A stretch of 64,000 nt of DNA, from contig OX439044.1 in assembly GCA_949317995.1 (NCBI GenBank), positions 50,052,166 to 50,116,165 of the forward strand, in the 5' to 3' direction. Below the pieces are notes generated by a model. It was not told the DNA's origin. It made no database searches and worked only from the letters and a program-made list of their open reading frames with translations. Each line of letters opens with the position of its first letter. Positions within the stretch are counted from its first letter, which is position 1. Both the position numbers and the translations under genes were made by a program. Shown here piece after piece: positions 11,705 through 20,742 of the stretch. The stretch is from Acholoe squamosa (taxonomy: Eukaryota; Annelida; Polychaeta; Phyllodocida; Polynoidae).

Positions 11705-12170
11705 AGCAGGTAGGTAGGTAGGTAAAATAGGGTAAGGTAGGGTAGGGTAGGTTAGGGTAGGCTATGGGGTAGGGGACACTCCTTAAGTATTTTGTGGGGA
11801 AATGCCGCACACGTGCGTGTATAACACGCGCACACCCTATATAAACCTACCTACCCTACATACCCCTACCTACCCCTACCTACCTACCTATCTACCTACC
11901 CACCCCTGTGTTGTTAATAATAAACGCTCCCTACCATTTGTTTATACTTCAGTGAGGTCACATGCCCATATATGGTCAAGGGCGTGGTCATGACAACAAT
12001 AAAATTTGCATAAATTATCTCTCAGCCAATCAGAGCTTGAGAAAAAACTAGGTCCCATGCCCATATATGGTCACTTCCGGTGTCAAAACTAGGTCACTTC
12101 TGGTTCCTAAGTAGGTTAAATCTTTTTCAGTAGCTGCTCCTATGCGCTGAGTTTGCCCCTATATACTACT
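11705..12170. repeat. Right terminal inverted repeat of the Polinton-like element
   Basis: Reverse complement of 3717-4135, ending CCTATATACTACT at 12170, followed by GCAGTC (12171-12176). Confidence 0.85.
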
Positions 12171-12176
12171 GCAGTC

Positions 12177-13415
12177 CAATGTAGTTGGTCCACACTGCCG
12201 TGAGCTGCTTGGCAAGTTGCTCCTTCTGCATTATTAGCATTGTAAGAGGAGACATTATTTCTCCTTGTATTATACTGCGATATGTTTGTGAGTTAATTTC
12301 ATAGTCTTCACAAAGTGTCACGTAACAATAGAGAGGTGGCAGCCATTTTTGCAAGGTAATACAATAGCATCTGTCTCTGCGACTAAAGGTTCTACGTTGT
12401 TCCTTCTATGACAGTTTTGGTATGACCAGAAAGCCTCGGTATGTTTAGAAATGGCCTCTTGGCTATTGTGGATAGAAATTACTTTAATGCTTGATGGCAT
12501 TTCTGGTCAATCTCGTTCTCTACTATACACATGATGGGTAAGGAAACCTTGTAACAGATATCGCGATTTATTTTGATATATTACTAAGACTAATTTGAGC
12601 ACTAAACTTCAAAGTAGAAAAGTTGCTGGATCATTTTATGACTATATCTTTTCAGCAGTGTACAATAGAAGATTTCATGACACAATCAATCAAGTAAATT
12701 GGACGGATCTAAAAGTGTATAATCATAATCTCCACTTAATGTGGGGATCTAATAGACACACATCTATCTATAGGTAATTGTATGAACCAATTGGGAGCAC
12801 TTATGCATGAACCACAGTCCAGCTAGTCATAGCCCCCCCCCCTCCCACATAGATGATCCCTGGCTCGCTGAGGAGCTCTTGAGAATCATGTATCAGGTCT
12901 ATAATCAATAATGATCGAGGAAAGTACGGTTATAAATAATGAATGGCAATTCTACCTCGTGTTATGCAGACTATTTCCACCTAAATCCATGTCTACACAA
13001 GAAATATTCAGACATAAGTGAACTATGGATCAAAACCTTGGGATCACAGGTAGAATAGGTTTTCTATTAGAGGTGTACGAATACAAAAGCACACCACAGT
13101 GAACTACTTTTCATCCAGTCTGCCAGCAAGCTACCCTACTATTTTACAGTAGCTTAAAACACAGATAGGTCCTGCGCAGCAACTTCTAATCTGCCTTCTA
13201 AGCCAACGCTACCCTCTCATTAGGCCAATTGCTGGATAGTAGTGCCATGGATGTCCTTGGTGGCCCCCTGGAGATTACACCCCAGAGCTAAAGGCCACTG
13301 CCATAAATTAGACTCCTAATAAGCTTGGGGCTTATAAACATCCTTATGAAATGATCCTTATGGCAAACTCTCACTACTCTTTATGCCCTGGCAGGTGATG
13401 CTTTTTCCTGGTTGG
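12177..13415. other. Unassigned flank
   Basis: No recognised gene. The first ~180 bp on the minus strand (12354-12171) are open and protein-like. They could be the upstream half of a frame that continues at 3710-3590 across the Polinton-like insertion. Remaining sequence shows only short chance ORFs and a C-run at ~12832. Confidence 0.4.
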
Positions 13416-13530
13416 CTAGGAGGCCATTTCTTAACACGACTGCACCCTCCGAATCATACCAACATTCCTCTAGGAATAGCATTGATTTTTCAAGTTGTAG
13501 GACTGTGCATTAAGAAATGACCTCTTGTGG
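13416..13530. repeat. MITE copy, AGGAGGCCATTTCTTAA family
   Basis: Terminal inverted repeats AGGAGGCCATTTCTTAACAC and GTGCATTAAGAAATGACCTC enclose ~70 bp. Relatives are at 48544-48645 and 62091-62360. Confidence 0.7.
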
Positions 13531-14365
13531 TACATGGAGGCTGTTTGTTACCAGTGTTTTCTTACATTATCCGTAGGTAAGTACTGTAAGCAGTGTTGGG
13601 AAAGATCACAAGTGCCCTATCTTGATCGAAGAGTGTGGTTTTATCAGTCTATTTATAACGGCCATTGGGGCAGCTCATGCTCCCATTTCCCAACCTAAAG
13701 CTGCGTGTGTAACCTGTACATCCTTGATGAGGCCTCCTCTTGTAGCTCTAGGTGTTACTAAAATGACAGCTACTATTGATTTAAGAATAGGGCCCCATAA
13801 AATGAAATCATTAGCCAGTGCCTGTGTCTGCCTTGCCAGCTTGTGGTCTAGAGGTAGATTAGGTTTAAGCCCTAGAGGCTTCTTGAGTTTCAGCAGTGGG
13901 TGGCTATAATGTAATAATATTTCTGACAAGGACTATTCATTTAAGTAGATGATTAGGCATCCATCTGTTGTAAATGGTACTGAATTCGGGACAATTTTGT
14001 AGAAAGTAGGCTGGGTATATTGGATATAGTTTGTGGTATTTTGACAATCAGCACAATCACCACGTTAATACTAGAGAGACAGTCTAAGGGGGAAGCAGAG
14101 ATAGACATCATTGAGACGGAGACAGGGGAGATCAGCAGCCAGGACGAAGGAGAAATAACAGGAATTACATACATAGACAGGCAGACAGACAGACAAACAA
14201 AATAATTAATTTTACTTTACACATCAAAGGCATACCGCTTCTGGAAGTCTATTTTTATATGAAATAGTCCTTCGTCCTTCAACAGTTACAAGGTGATATC
14301 ATACATGTACAGATACTTCTCCTAATATCTATCTCTATTTATATCTGTGACAATGCTAGATAACA
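13531..14365. other. Unassigned DNA
   Basis: Open frames on both strands at 13622-13929, but neither is recognised and they overlap antiparallel. A short CAGACAGACAGA run lies at ~14178-14195. Confidence 0.35.
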
Positions 14366-14515
14366 GGTGGATCTATGTTTACAGTTGAGCAGTTTTGAGT
14401 ATAATGCCCCCAGTATTATAGCTAAAATACATCTGGTGCTAGGGCTATCAATCAATGCATACCTCGCAAACCAATGTTTGCAGTACAATGGTTTCACGAG
14501 GTTTATTGCCATCCC
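14366..14515 (+). repeat. Dispersed repeat copy (partner inverted at 42495-42625)
   Basis: Shared landmarks are GTGGATCTATGTT, a CTGGTGCTAGGGCTAT block, and AAACCAATGTTTGCAGT. In both places a long simple repeat follows within ~20-100 bp (CT here, GAA/TTC there). Confidence 0.75.
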
Positions 14516-14534
14516 ACTTCTATCCCAGTTGCTC

Positions 14535-14544
14535 GCTCTCTCTC

Positions 14545-14618
<74 letters not shown>
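14535..14618. repeat. (CT)n microsatellite
   Basis: About 40 CT units with a single CCC interruption near 14553. Ser-Leu ORFs over it are artefacts. Confidence 0.97.
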
Positions 14619-14621
<3 letters not shown>

Positions 14622-14753
14622 CCCCATGCCTCTTTCCCACTAGCCCTGCTCTTTCCTACTGTCTGCTCAACTGTCCTCTCCTCACCATCCCCAACTTCGT
14701 CCCAATGATCCCCTTGCTTAATCAAACCTTCCCATCTACTTCTTACTATTCCC

Positions 14754-15113
14754 CTGTACAACCACTATCTGTGTAAAGAACCACAATCTGTAGTACTACA
14801 GTTAGAGGCTGACCATCCAACCACTATCTGTGTAAAAGTAACGCTATCTGTATCAAATTCAGTGTGCCAAACAGCTGTTATTGATAGCAAAGACACATGA
14901 GATTCCAACCTACATTAAGTTTATCAATATTGCTTGTTTGCCTTAACATATTATTGGAAAAGTTTCTAAAGATAGCATTAATTTACACAGATAGTGGTTG
15001 GATGGTTGATACAGATAATGTTCATTTTTATACAGATAGTGGTTGGATGGTCAACCTCTATGTGTAGTACTTCAGATACCGGTCATTTACACAGATAGTG
15101 CTTGTACAGCCCC
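14754..15113. repeat. MITE with ~120-bp inverted ends
   Basis: Left CTGTACAACCACTATCTGTG and right CACAGATAGTGCTTGTACAG form inverted ends that stay alignable for ~120 bp. ACACAGATAGTGGTTGGATG recurs inside the right arm. It has no coding potential. Confidence 0.8.
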
Positions 15114-15744
15114 TTATACCCTTCAACACTACAGTTTGGAGCAGGCCGGATGGAGGTGGTGCCTTATGGGTGTCTGTCACCTGTCATCCCGCCGCCAGCC
15201 CAGTGTACATCATCCTGCCCTTCTACTCTCAGCGGCATTTTTCCCACAGCACCCAGCGGTCCTGCCGCAAGCTAGCACTGGCCGCCGATACATAATTTGA
15301 TTTAAGCATTCATTACGCCGGCTAACGGGTAATTATTTTGCCCCCCCCCCCCCGATGGAATTACCTGACATGTGGTGGGTTGGTCGGACGATTACCTGCG
15401 TGGCGGGAATTTGAGCTGGTCGCGGTGGTGGAAGGCTATGCTGGTGGGCACCGAGACAGAATTAAATAGGGTTAGTATGGAAGCTTATTCGGCTCATGAA
15501 CATGAGGAACAGTGTGGAATTGGAGGGTGAGGGAGCCATGGACAACTCTGAGCTGGGGGTGGGAGAAGGGAATGGGACGTTCATGTTCAAAGATGGCATA
15601 AAACATATCAATCAAACCGTTGACATGTTATGGAATTGCGTTTAACACTTATGGAATTGCGTTTTCTTCTTACAATGCTGAGGTATATAACGATATACAC
15701 TACATATCAATTCATTTGGATGACATGAGATATTCTTAGTAAGA

Positions 15745-15748
<4 letters not shown>
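15114..15748. other. Unassigned DNA
   Basis: More G+C-rich around 15130-15300 and open in two frames, but without a recognisable product. A C-run is at ~15341. The word ATGGAATTGCGTTT occurs twice at 15629-15665. Confidence 0.35.
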
Positions 15749-15798
<50 letters not shown>

Positions 15799-15814
15799 GG
15801 GACTATATACTCCC

Positions 15815-15853
<39 letters not shown>
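15749..15853. repeat. (TA)n tracts flanking a GGGACTATATACTCCC block
   Basis: Two TA runs separated by the unique block at 15797-15817. The same block with a shorter TA run is at 19747-19779. Confidence 0.95.
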
Positions 15854-15858
<5 letters not shown>

Positions 15859-16069
15859 TGAGTGATACGTTGGTACTACTTTACCCTTGGTGCATGGGTT
15901 TCTATGACGTCACACATAACATTTCCTCCAGTATATAAACTCCAGCAGTTGAACTAACGGTAAATTGGCTTCGTATACTCGGACAGCATACACCAGGCTG
16001 GGTGGTGCTGGAAATTTAAAACTGGTTTTTCAGTTTGGTCGAGTTAATAGGGTATATACCCTGACATTA

Positions 16070-16984
16070 TGGGTAGGAAAGGAGTTTCTGGTGGTGGACC
16101 AAGGTCTAATGCTTCTGGGGTTACATTGGATTCAGCCGTTGACCAGACGATCGGAGAGCTAGAGGAAAAAGCAGTATGGAAAAGCAGTTGGCTGATATCA
16201 AGTTCCTATTGGAAGGACAGGCGTTAAACCGTGCATCTACTACAGCAGCGGGTGGCAAGGCTAGGACGGATCGTACACATGCTGATGTTTGTAAACATTC
16301 TTCTAGTGATGCAGTAACCAAGCAACGGGGGCGTGGCCGACAACGGACTACCGCGGGCTCCATAGCGACAGGAAAACGCGGCGCCATCTTGGATCCACGA
16401 GCCGGTCTTCTTCTTACCGTAGCATTTCGTCTAATTCCTCCACATCTACAGGTTCAATCTCCTCTAGGAATGGTCGTCGTCATGCACATAGAGCTAGAGT
16501 ATGTTCGATCAAAAGAATTTTCTTAAGAAGGGTGAGAAACTCGATAGCATTGAGAAATTACTGTTGGTTAACGTAAGAATGATATAACAGTTGATAGAGG
16601 AGGGGGAGGATGTCTTCGATGTAGTAAAACACATAGAGATGTTGGTGGAAAAATCCTCAACCAAGATATATACTTTCAAAGCCCTAGTGGCATACGATTC
16701 ATCTGTTAAAAAACAGGGCTAATTCTGATGGTGTAGAGTCATTCAGTGATGTAAGGAGCGAAGATATTCTTAGGCATCTATCCTATGATGGGATGGTTCA
16801 GGCCAAGAAGGCGGGTGTAGTCAAGCCTAAAAGTTTCAAATCCAAACAATCCAATCACACTTGCTATGCGTTTAACATGGCCGAGGGGTGTAAGGAGGAC
16901 CCATGTAGATATCGACATGCCTGTGATGTTTGTGGTTTGTCTAACCATGGCAAGGATAAATGCCAGGAGAATAAGAAGGATTAG
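16070..16984 (+). pseudogene. Gag-like gene of the YR retroelement
   Basis: Starts at a short MGRKG ORF (~16070), shifts frame, and carries a QLADIKFLLEGQ heptad-like segment (from ~16180). It ends at 16984 with a Cys/His block (16860-16975) of the form C-x8-C-x4-C-x3-H followed by C-x2-C-x4-H-x4-C. That combination is common in DIRS/Ngaro Gags. Compared with the minus-strand copy at 60880-61172, this copy lacks ~40 codons after the first ~15. Confidence 0.7.
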
Positions 16985-17008
16985 GATTTTGTTCTTAGGC
17001 AGGGTCCT

Positions 17009-18246
17009 ATGTTAGAGTCTGATGTATTGGTGCCTGGTTTTAATATAGTACATGAGGTAGATCCTCCTGAGCCCCCCGTTCCTATCATTTTGGGTGAAAA
17101 TAATAAAAATGATGTTAATGTGTCTTGTGTGGATGATAAGAATCTTTTTATACCCATAGTGGCCCAGTACAGGGCGAGGTTGAACCACTGTTTACGGTGG
17201 AGTGTTTTAATAGACCCAGCATCAGGGTTTATGATAGTTGTGTCAATGGTATTTGCAGTTGTGAGCATTTTATTTATGGTCGAAAAGCTCAAATTTTACC
17301 TTGCAGACTAGCTAGTTTTCTGAGACAGTCAGATATTGTTAGTATTAACCAGATAGATTCAGATTTTCTATGGTGTGGTTTTACTGAGGGGTTCAAAATA
17401 GTTGACCCATGTTGTGATACAGCATATGACTGTAAAAATTATAAATCTATTGTAGAAGGTAAATTTTATGGCGAAATGTGTGATATTATCAAGGACAAGC
17501 TGTCCCAGGGCTTGGTCACGAATACAGCCTATAAACCTAAGTGTATTCACTCTCTAGGTGGTGTAGAAAAGTCTAATGGTAAATTAAGACCTATCATGGA
17601 TTGTAGCATGCCAGCAGATATCTCTATTAACAATTATATGGAAACTACATCAAAAAGTTTCTCTTATAACTCTATAAATACGGTAACATGTCAGTTGGAT
17701 AAGAATGACTATATGAGCGTGGTTGATTTAAAATCTGCCTATAGAAGTATCAATGTATATGGTCCACATATAGGTTACCAGGGTTTCAGATGGGATTTCA
17801 GTAATGGAGAAGAATCTTTTGAGAGCAACTGCTTGACCTTTGGTCTGAAATGTGCCCCGTATATCTTCAATAGATTATCTGATTTTTTAACTGTGGTAGC
17901 TAAGTTCTATGGTGTTGATAGGATAGTTAATTATTTGGACGATCTTATTGTCATTGCTAAAACTGAGGAGGAGTGTTTACGTAAGAGGAATATCCTTATT
18001 GAATGTATGGAGTACATGGGTTTCATTGTCTCGATGGAAAAGGTAACTGAACCTAGCCAGATATGTGTATTCCTCGGTATAACTTTTGATTCCACTAGTA
18101 TGGAGCTGTCTTTACCTCAGAAGAAATTAGATAAAATGAGTCTGGCCCTGGATGAATGTTTAGAGAGGAAGTTTTGTATCAAAAAAAATCCTCCAAAAAA
18201 TTGGTGGCTTAATGTCTTTCTGTTCACAAGTAGTATGTGGTGGTAG
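17009..18246 (+). pseudogene. Reverse transcriptase of the YR retroelement
   Basis: A long frame (17197-18246) contains VVDLKSAYRS at ~17720 (motif A) and LTFGLKCAPYIFNRL at ~17835 (motif B). It also contains the catalytic NYLDDLIVIA at ~17930-17960 (motif C) and FLGITF at ~18070. The N-terminal part is in an overlapping frame (17009-17311), so a frameshift sits near 17200-17300. The 3' end runs out of frame before the RNase H. Catalytic aspartates are present, but the gene is split. Confidence 0.85.
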
Positions 18247-18249
18247 GAC

Positions 18250-18603
18250 TTACCGGCATTGATATAGACCCAATGCCGGGTCTTTGTGGCCATTTTACCC
18301 TTGCTCCTAGTTTGGATAATCTCAAGATTCATCATAGAAATATTAATGTATATGAGCTCTACCTGGTAATGGTGGGTTTGAAGTGATGGTTAAAGAAATT
18401 TAGTAATACTAGAGTCCACTGTATCACTGACAACATGCAGGTGTTGGCCATGTTAAATACTGGTAGATCCAAGAATAAATTGTGCATGGGGTGGTTACGT
18501 GAGTTATGTTTTATCCATAATATTGAAATATATTCTACATATATTAGATCAGAGGATAATATCTTAGCTGACCATTTGTCTAGACTAAATTATAGAGGTG
18601 TCC
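18250..18603 (+). pseudogene. RNase H domain of the YR retroelement
   Basis: After a break at 18246 the reading continues with an NVYELYLVMVGLK block, a stop at ~18384, then ITDNMQVLAML (~18425-18460) and ILADHLSRL (~18560-18590). These are the usual E, D and late-D regions of a retroelement RNase H. The in-frame TGA makes it non-functional. Confidence 0.7.
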
Positions 18604-18627
18604 CAAGGAAATGTAAAAATGTTTTGA

Positions 18628-19557
18628 GTGAATATAACATGTGTTGTTATGATTGCAGACCTCAAGAAGTTGGAGAGAAAAAGGAAAAAATTCTTGTATA
18701 GGGTTGTAGCTGAGGCCACTCGTAAGACTCGTAGGCAGCAGTTTACTAGGTACAAAAAAATTTGTAAAAAATTTAATTTTACACCTCTTCCTTGTTCTCC
18801 TTCTCAAGCTTCTTTATATTGTCTGTACCTATCTGATTTTGTGAAACATATTTCAGTCAGGAATTATTTGTCTGCTGTGTGGTATTACCAGAAATTAATA
18901 GGTTATACTGATTATAGTGGTAATTTTGTGGTAAAGAAAACCCTTGATGGTATAGAGAGGATGTGTAAGGGGTCTGGTAGTACAACCTATCCTCTGAGTC
19001 CTGGTAATATGGTTCAAATTAAATCTAGACTTAATTTGGACACTATAGAGGATATGGTATTTTGGTCTGCCATACTGTTATGTTACTGAGGTGTGTTCAG
19101 GATAGAACATGTAGTACATTCACCTCATAACTTCTTAAAGAAGAATGTTAGGGTTTCTTCTGATTGTATAGAGATTAAAGTTATTTCGTCTAAAACTGAC
19201 CAATTTGGCAAATCTTCTTATGTGGTGTATCTTAAAAGAGATGATAGTTCAGATTTGTGTCCAGCTAGATATATTAAGAAATGTGTAAAAGCCTGTAAGC
19301 ATAGCAGGTTTCTTTTTTTCATCCAGTCTAGACCGTTGAATTATAACTATGTGAATAGAAAGTTAAAATCTATTGCCCTTCAGTGTAGTTTGTCTAGTAG
19401 GATTTCAACTCACTCTCTTAGCATGGTGGTGCAACCTTATTGAAGGATGCAGGCCTAAGTGTTCAGGATATTATGAGGCGAGCCAATTGGTAATCTAATT
19501 TTATTTTTAAATATTTACATGAGTCTAAGGACAGCTTGCTAGCTTTAGATGTAATGA
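18628..19557 (+). pseudogene. Tyrosine recombinase of the YR retroelement
   Basis: The N-terminal SAM-like part is 18628-19089, ending in a stop (TGA 19087). The catalytic part is 19093-19443 with an FRI Arg box at ~19095. A frameshift at ~19423 disrupts the H-x-x-R box. The downstream frame restores HGGATLLKDAGLSVQDIM. A TAA after ANW (~19490) then precedes the KYLHES segment that holds the catalytic Tyr (~19512). At least three lesions are visible. This enzyme would replace the DDE integrase by inserting a circular DNA intermediate. Confidence 0.85.
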
Positions 19558-19746
19558 TTTAATGCTATACCTATTATGGAATGTTTTACATTGTGTTTGG
19601 TGGTTGTTGGCATGTATAGGATTGATATTGACAAAGTCAATTCTCACCAACCCAATGTCTTCTTATTTATTCCATATTTATTGTTATAATTATTGTAATG
19701 TTTCATTATTAATTATTACCGGTATACTCGATCAACACATTAACTT

Positions 19747-19810
19747 ATGGGACTATATACTCCCAGGTATATATATATAATTAATGAGTGATACGTTGAT
19801 ACTACTTTAC
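19747..19810 (+). repeat. Right direct repeat of the YR retroelement
   Basis: ATGGGACTATATACTCCCAGG, a short TA run, then AATTAATGAGTGATACGTTG and ACTACTTTAC. It matches 15797-15887 except for TA-run length and one substitution. Confidence 0.9.
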
Positions 19811-19812
19811 TC

Positions 19813-19881
19813 GGTGAGGTTAGCTGGAAATATTCACCCTCCCGCTGCACGGTCGGGCAAATATTTCCAGCAAACCTCACC
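19813..19881. repeat. Stable inverted repeat at the end of the YR retroelement
   Basis: GGTGAGGTTAGCTGGAAATATT pairs with the right arm (19859-19881) over ~21 bp with one mismatch. An inner CCCG/CGGG pair (19841/19854) extends it. It could be an end structure of the element or a separate small MITE. Confidence 0.8.
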
Positions 19882-20062
19882 CCGTCCTAGGTTAAACATA
19901 CATTAATAGCTTATTTTATTAGTACTGCTTCTAGATGTTACAGTGCAGGCTGTTGTGTACTTTTGTATGAAGTGGATGTTAATTCTACCCAACATACATA
20001 ACATTGTTCCTTAGGTTACCGAGTATACAAAAAAGCATGTTGGGAATTTTTTCTACCAGTAT

Positions 20063-20078
20063 GGTTGCCATGGCAACC
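20063..20078. promoter_or_regulatory. Palindromic X-box (RFX-type) site
   Basis: GGTTGCCATGGCAACC is a perfect palindrome and a full match to the RFX X-box consensus (GTNRCC, spacer, RGYAAC). It lies 137 bp upstream of the LTR element. CCTAGCAACA half-sites occur on the other side of the element at ~32682 and ~32703. The site match is clear; use in vivo is unknown. Confidence 0.5.
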
Positions 20079-20210
20079 ACTTTTCTTGACAAAACTAGGT
20101 AACATTGGGATTACCTCAGAATTGGCAAATAAAACAGTCAATTTATAGGGTTAAGCATTTCTATCCTTGAAATATCATCCCCTAGGTCTTCTCTTGTGCC
20201 AGAAATTATG

Positions 20211-20214
20211 CATG
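20211..20214. repeat. 4-bp target duplication (CATG), left
   Basis: CATG immediately precedes the 5' LTR. The matching CATG is at 32657-32660, immediately after the 3' LTR. Four to six bp is normal for Ty3/Gypsy integrases. Confidence 0.8.
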
Positions 20215-20354
20215 TGTGGTGGTCCCGCGTCATCTTCGAGGTACCTTCGTGGTCCTCGTGGGCGACGTCGAGAGCACCTCTATTACCCGACGCCTGGGGG
20301 CGCTGGAGTCCAGCGCCACGTCACCACTTGGTCACGTGGCCCTCGACTCCGGTG

Positions 20355-20393
20355 TATATAAGGCCGTTGTACGGCCTTCCTCAGGGTCAGTCC
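20355..20393 (+). promoter_or_regulatory. LTR core promoter: TATA box plus initiator
   Basis: TATATAA at 20355-20361 is followed 26 nt later by TCAGTCC (20387-20393), a full match to the metazoan initiator YYANWYY. That puts the transcription start near A20389. Between them AAGGCCGT/ACGGCCTT (20360-20378) forms a perfect palindrome. The same arrangement is repeated in the 3' LTR (+11974). Confidence 0.75.
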
Positions 20394-20423
20394 AGCCCCG
20401 ACTGACCATTGTGAGCAATGGTC
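20385..20423 (+). ncRNA. R-region hairpins at the 5' end of the genomic RNA
   Basis: Two mutually exclusive perfect stems. The first is GGTCAGTC with GACTGACC (20385-20407). The second is GACCATTG with CAATGGTC (20404-20423), whose loop is TGAG. They share GACC (20404-20407), so only one can form fully. A third stem, CCTCTGTGC/GCACAGAGG, follows at ~20455-20476. The TGAG loop matches the core of the loops in the leader of the extra ORF. Confidence 0.6.
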
Positions 20424-20597
20424 GGCGGCTGCCCGGCTACCATATTCTAATACTCCTCTGTGCTCCTGCACAGAGGGGGTTCATGTGGAATATTAACTCT
20501 AGGCACTAGAAGGCCTAGTGTCGAACCTGCAATAGAGTTCAAACTCTGCCACCTGTAACTGTGATCGAGAACGGCTGATGCCTATGTGTTATTAGAC

Positions 20598-20603
20598 AAT
20601 AAA
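20598..20603 (+). terminator. Polyadenylation signal AATAAA in the LTR
   Basis: AATAAA ~210 nt downstream of the inferred start. The functional copy for transcripts of the element would be the 3' LTR one at 32572-32577. Confidence 0.7.
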
Positions 20604-20683
20604 GTTTTAACTGGAACCTGAATAGTTGTTCTTCGTTGTTTATCGAAAGATTCGATATAACATCGAGGGGTAGAACACTACAC

Positions 20684-20701
20684 TGGTGCCGTGACCAGTT
20701 G
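20684..20701 (+). promoter_or_regulatory. Primer binding site
   Basis: TGGTGCCGTGACCAGTTG begins one base after the LTR. TGG at the start pairs with a tRNA 3' CCA end. I cannot name the tRNA with confidence. Confidence 0.8.
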
Positions 20702-20742
20702 TTAACTTTAGTCCGCATAGGTACTGCGAGCTTAAGTTCGAC

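Larger units (their letters stand above)
3717..12170. mobile_element. Maverick/Polinton-like large DNA transposon, decayed (8.45 kb)
   Basis: The element is bounded by long terminal inverted repeats starting AGTAGTATATAGGGGC and a near-perfect 6-bp target duplication. Both features fit Polintons. Intact Polintons are usually ~15-20 kb with a protein-primed polymerase, retroviral-type integrase, protease, packaging ATPase and capsid genes. None of these is intact here, and no integrase or capsid was recognised. What remains is a possible polymerase tail (minus, 4811-5215), S/P-rich frames (minus, 6055-7190), an envelope-like glycoprotein remnant (plus, 7332-9557) and ~1.6 kb of non-coding right-end DNA with repeated motifs. 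This is therefore a deleted, non-autonomous or dead copy. The family call rests on termini and size more than on genes. Confidence 0.65.
15797..19881 (+). mobile_element. DIRS/Ngaro-type tyrosine-recombinase retroelement, degenerate
   Basis: Gene order on the plus strand is a CCCH-type Gag, RT with YLDD, RNase H, then a tyrosine recombinase. No DDE integrase is present. This order and the recombinase define the DIRS order. A ~64-bp direct repeat lies at the left end (15797-15887, with an expanded TA run) and again near the right end (19747-19810). Split direct repeats of this kind point to the Ngaro/PAT side rather than classical DIRS1 inverted ends. A stable inverted repeat (19813-19881) follows the right copy. 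Stops and frameshifts are found in every gene, so the copy is dead. The exact right boundary is uncertain. Confidence 0.8.
20215..20682 (+). repeat. 5' LTR (468 bp, TG...CA)
   Basis: Starts TGTGGTGGTCCC and ends ACACTACA. It contains an E-box CACGTG (20333), TATATAA (20355), a hairpin just downstream, an initiator match (20387) and AATAAA (20598). Same length and apparently identical sequence to 32189-32656. Confidence 0.95.

Noticed and set aside
14367-14776. Ser/Leu- and Arg/Glu-repeat ORFs over 14.4-14.8 kb
   Set aside because: Produced by the CT microsatellite in all frames; no conserved sequence outside it.
19681-19746. B1-type repeat of a Ngaro element before the right direct repeat
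   Set aside because: Looked for sequence matching 19811-19890 upstream; only a short CTCACC match was found, which is not convincing.
20216-20509. 97-aa ORF in the LTR (and its 101-aa twin in the 3' LTR)
   Set aside because: Starts upstream of the TATA box, so it would not be in the main transcript; open by chance in G+C-rich U3/R.
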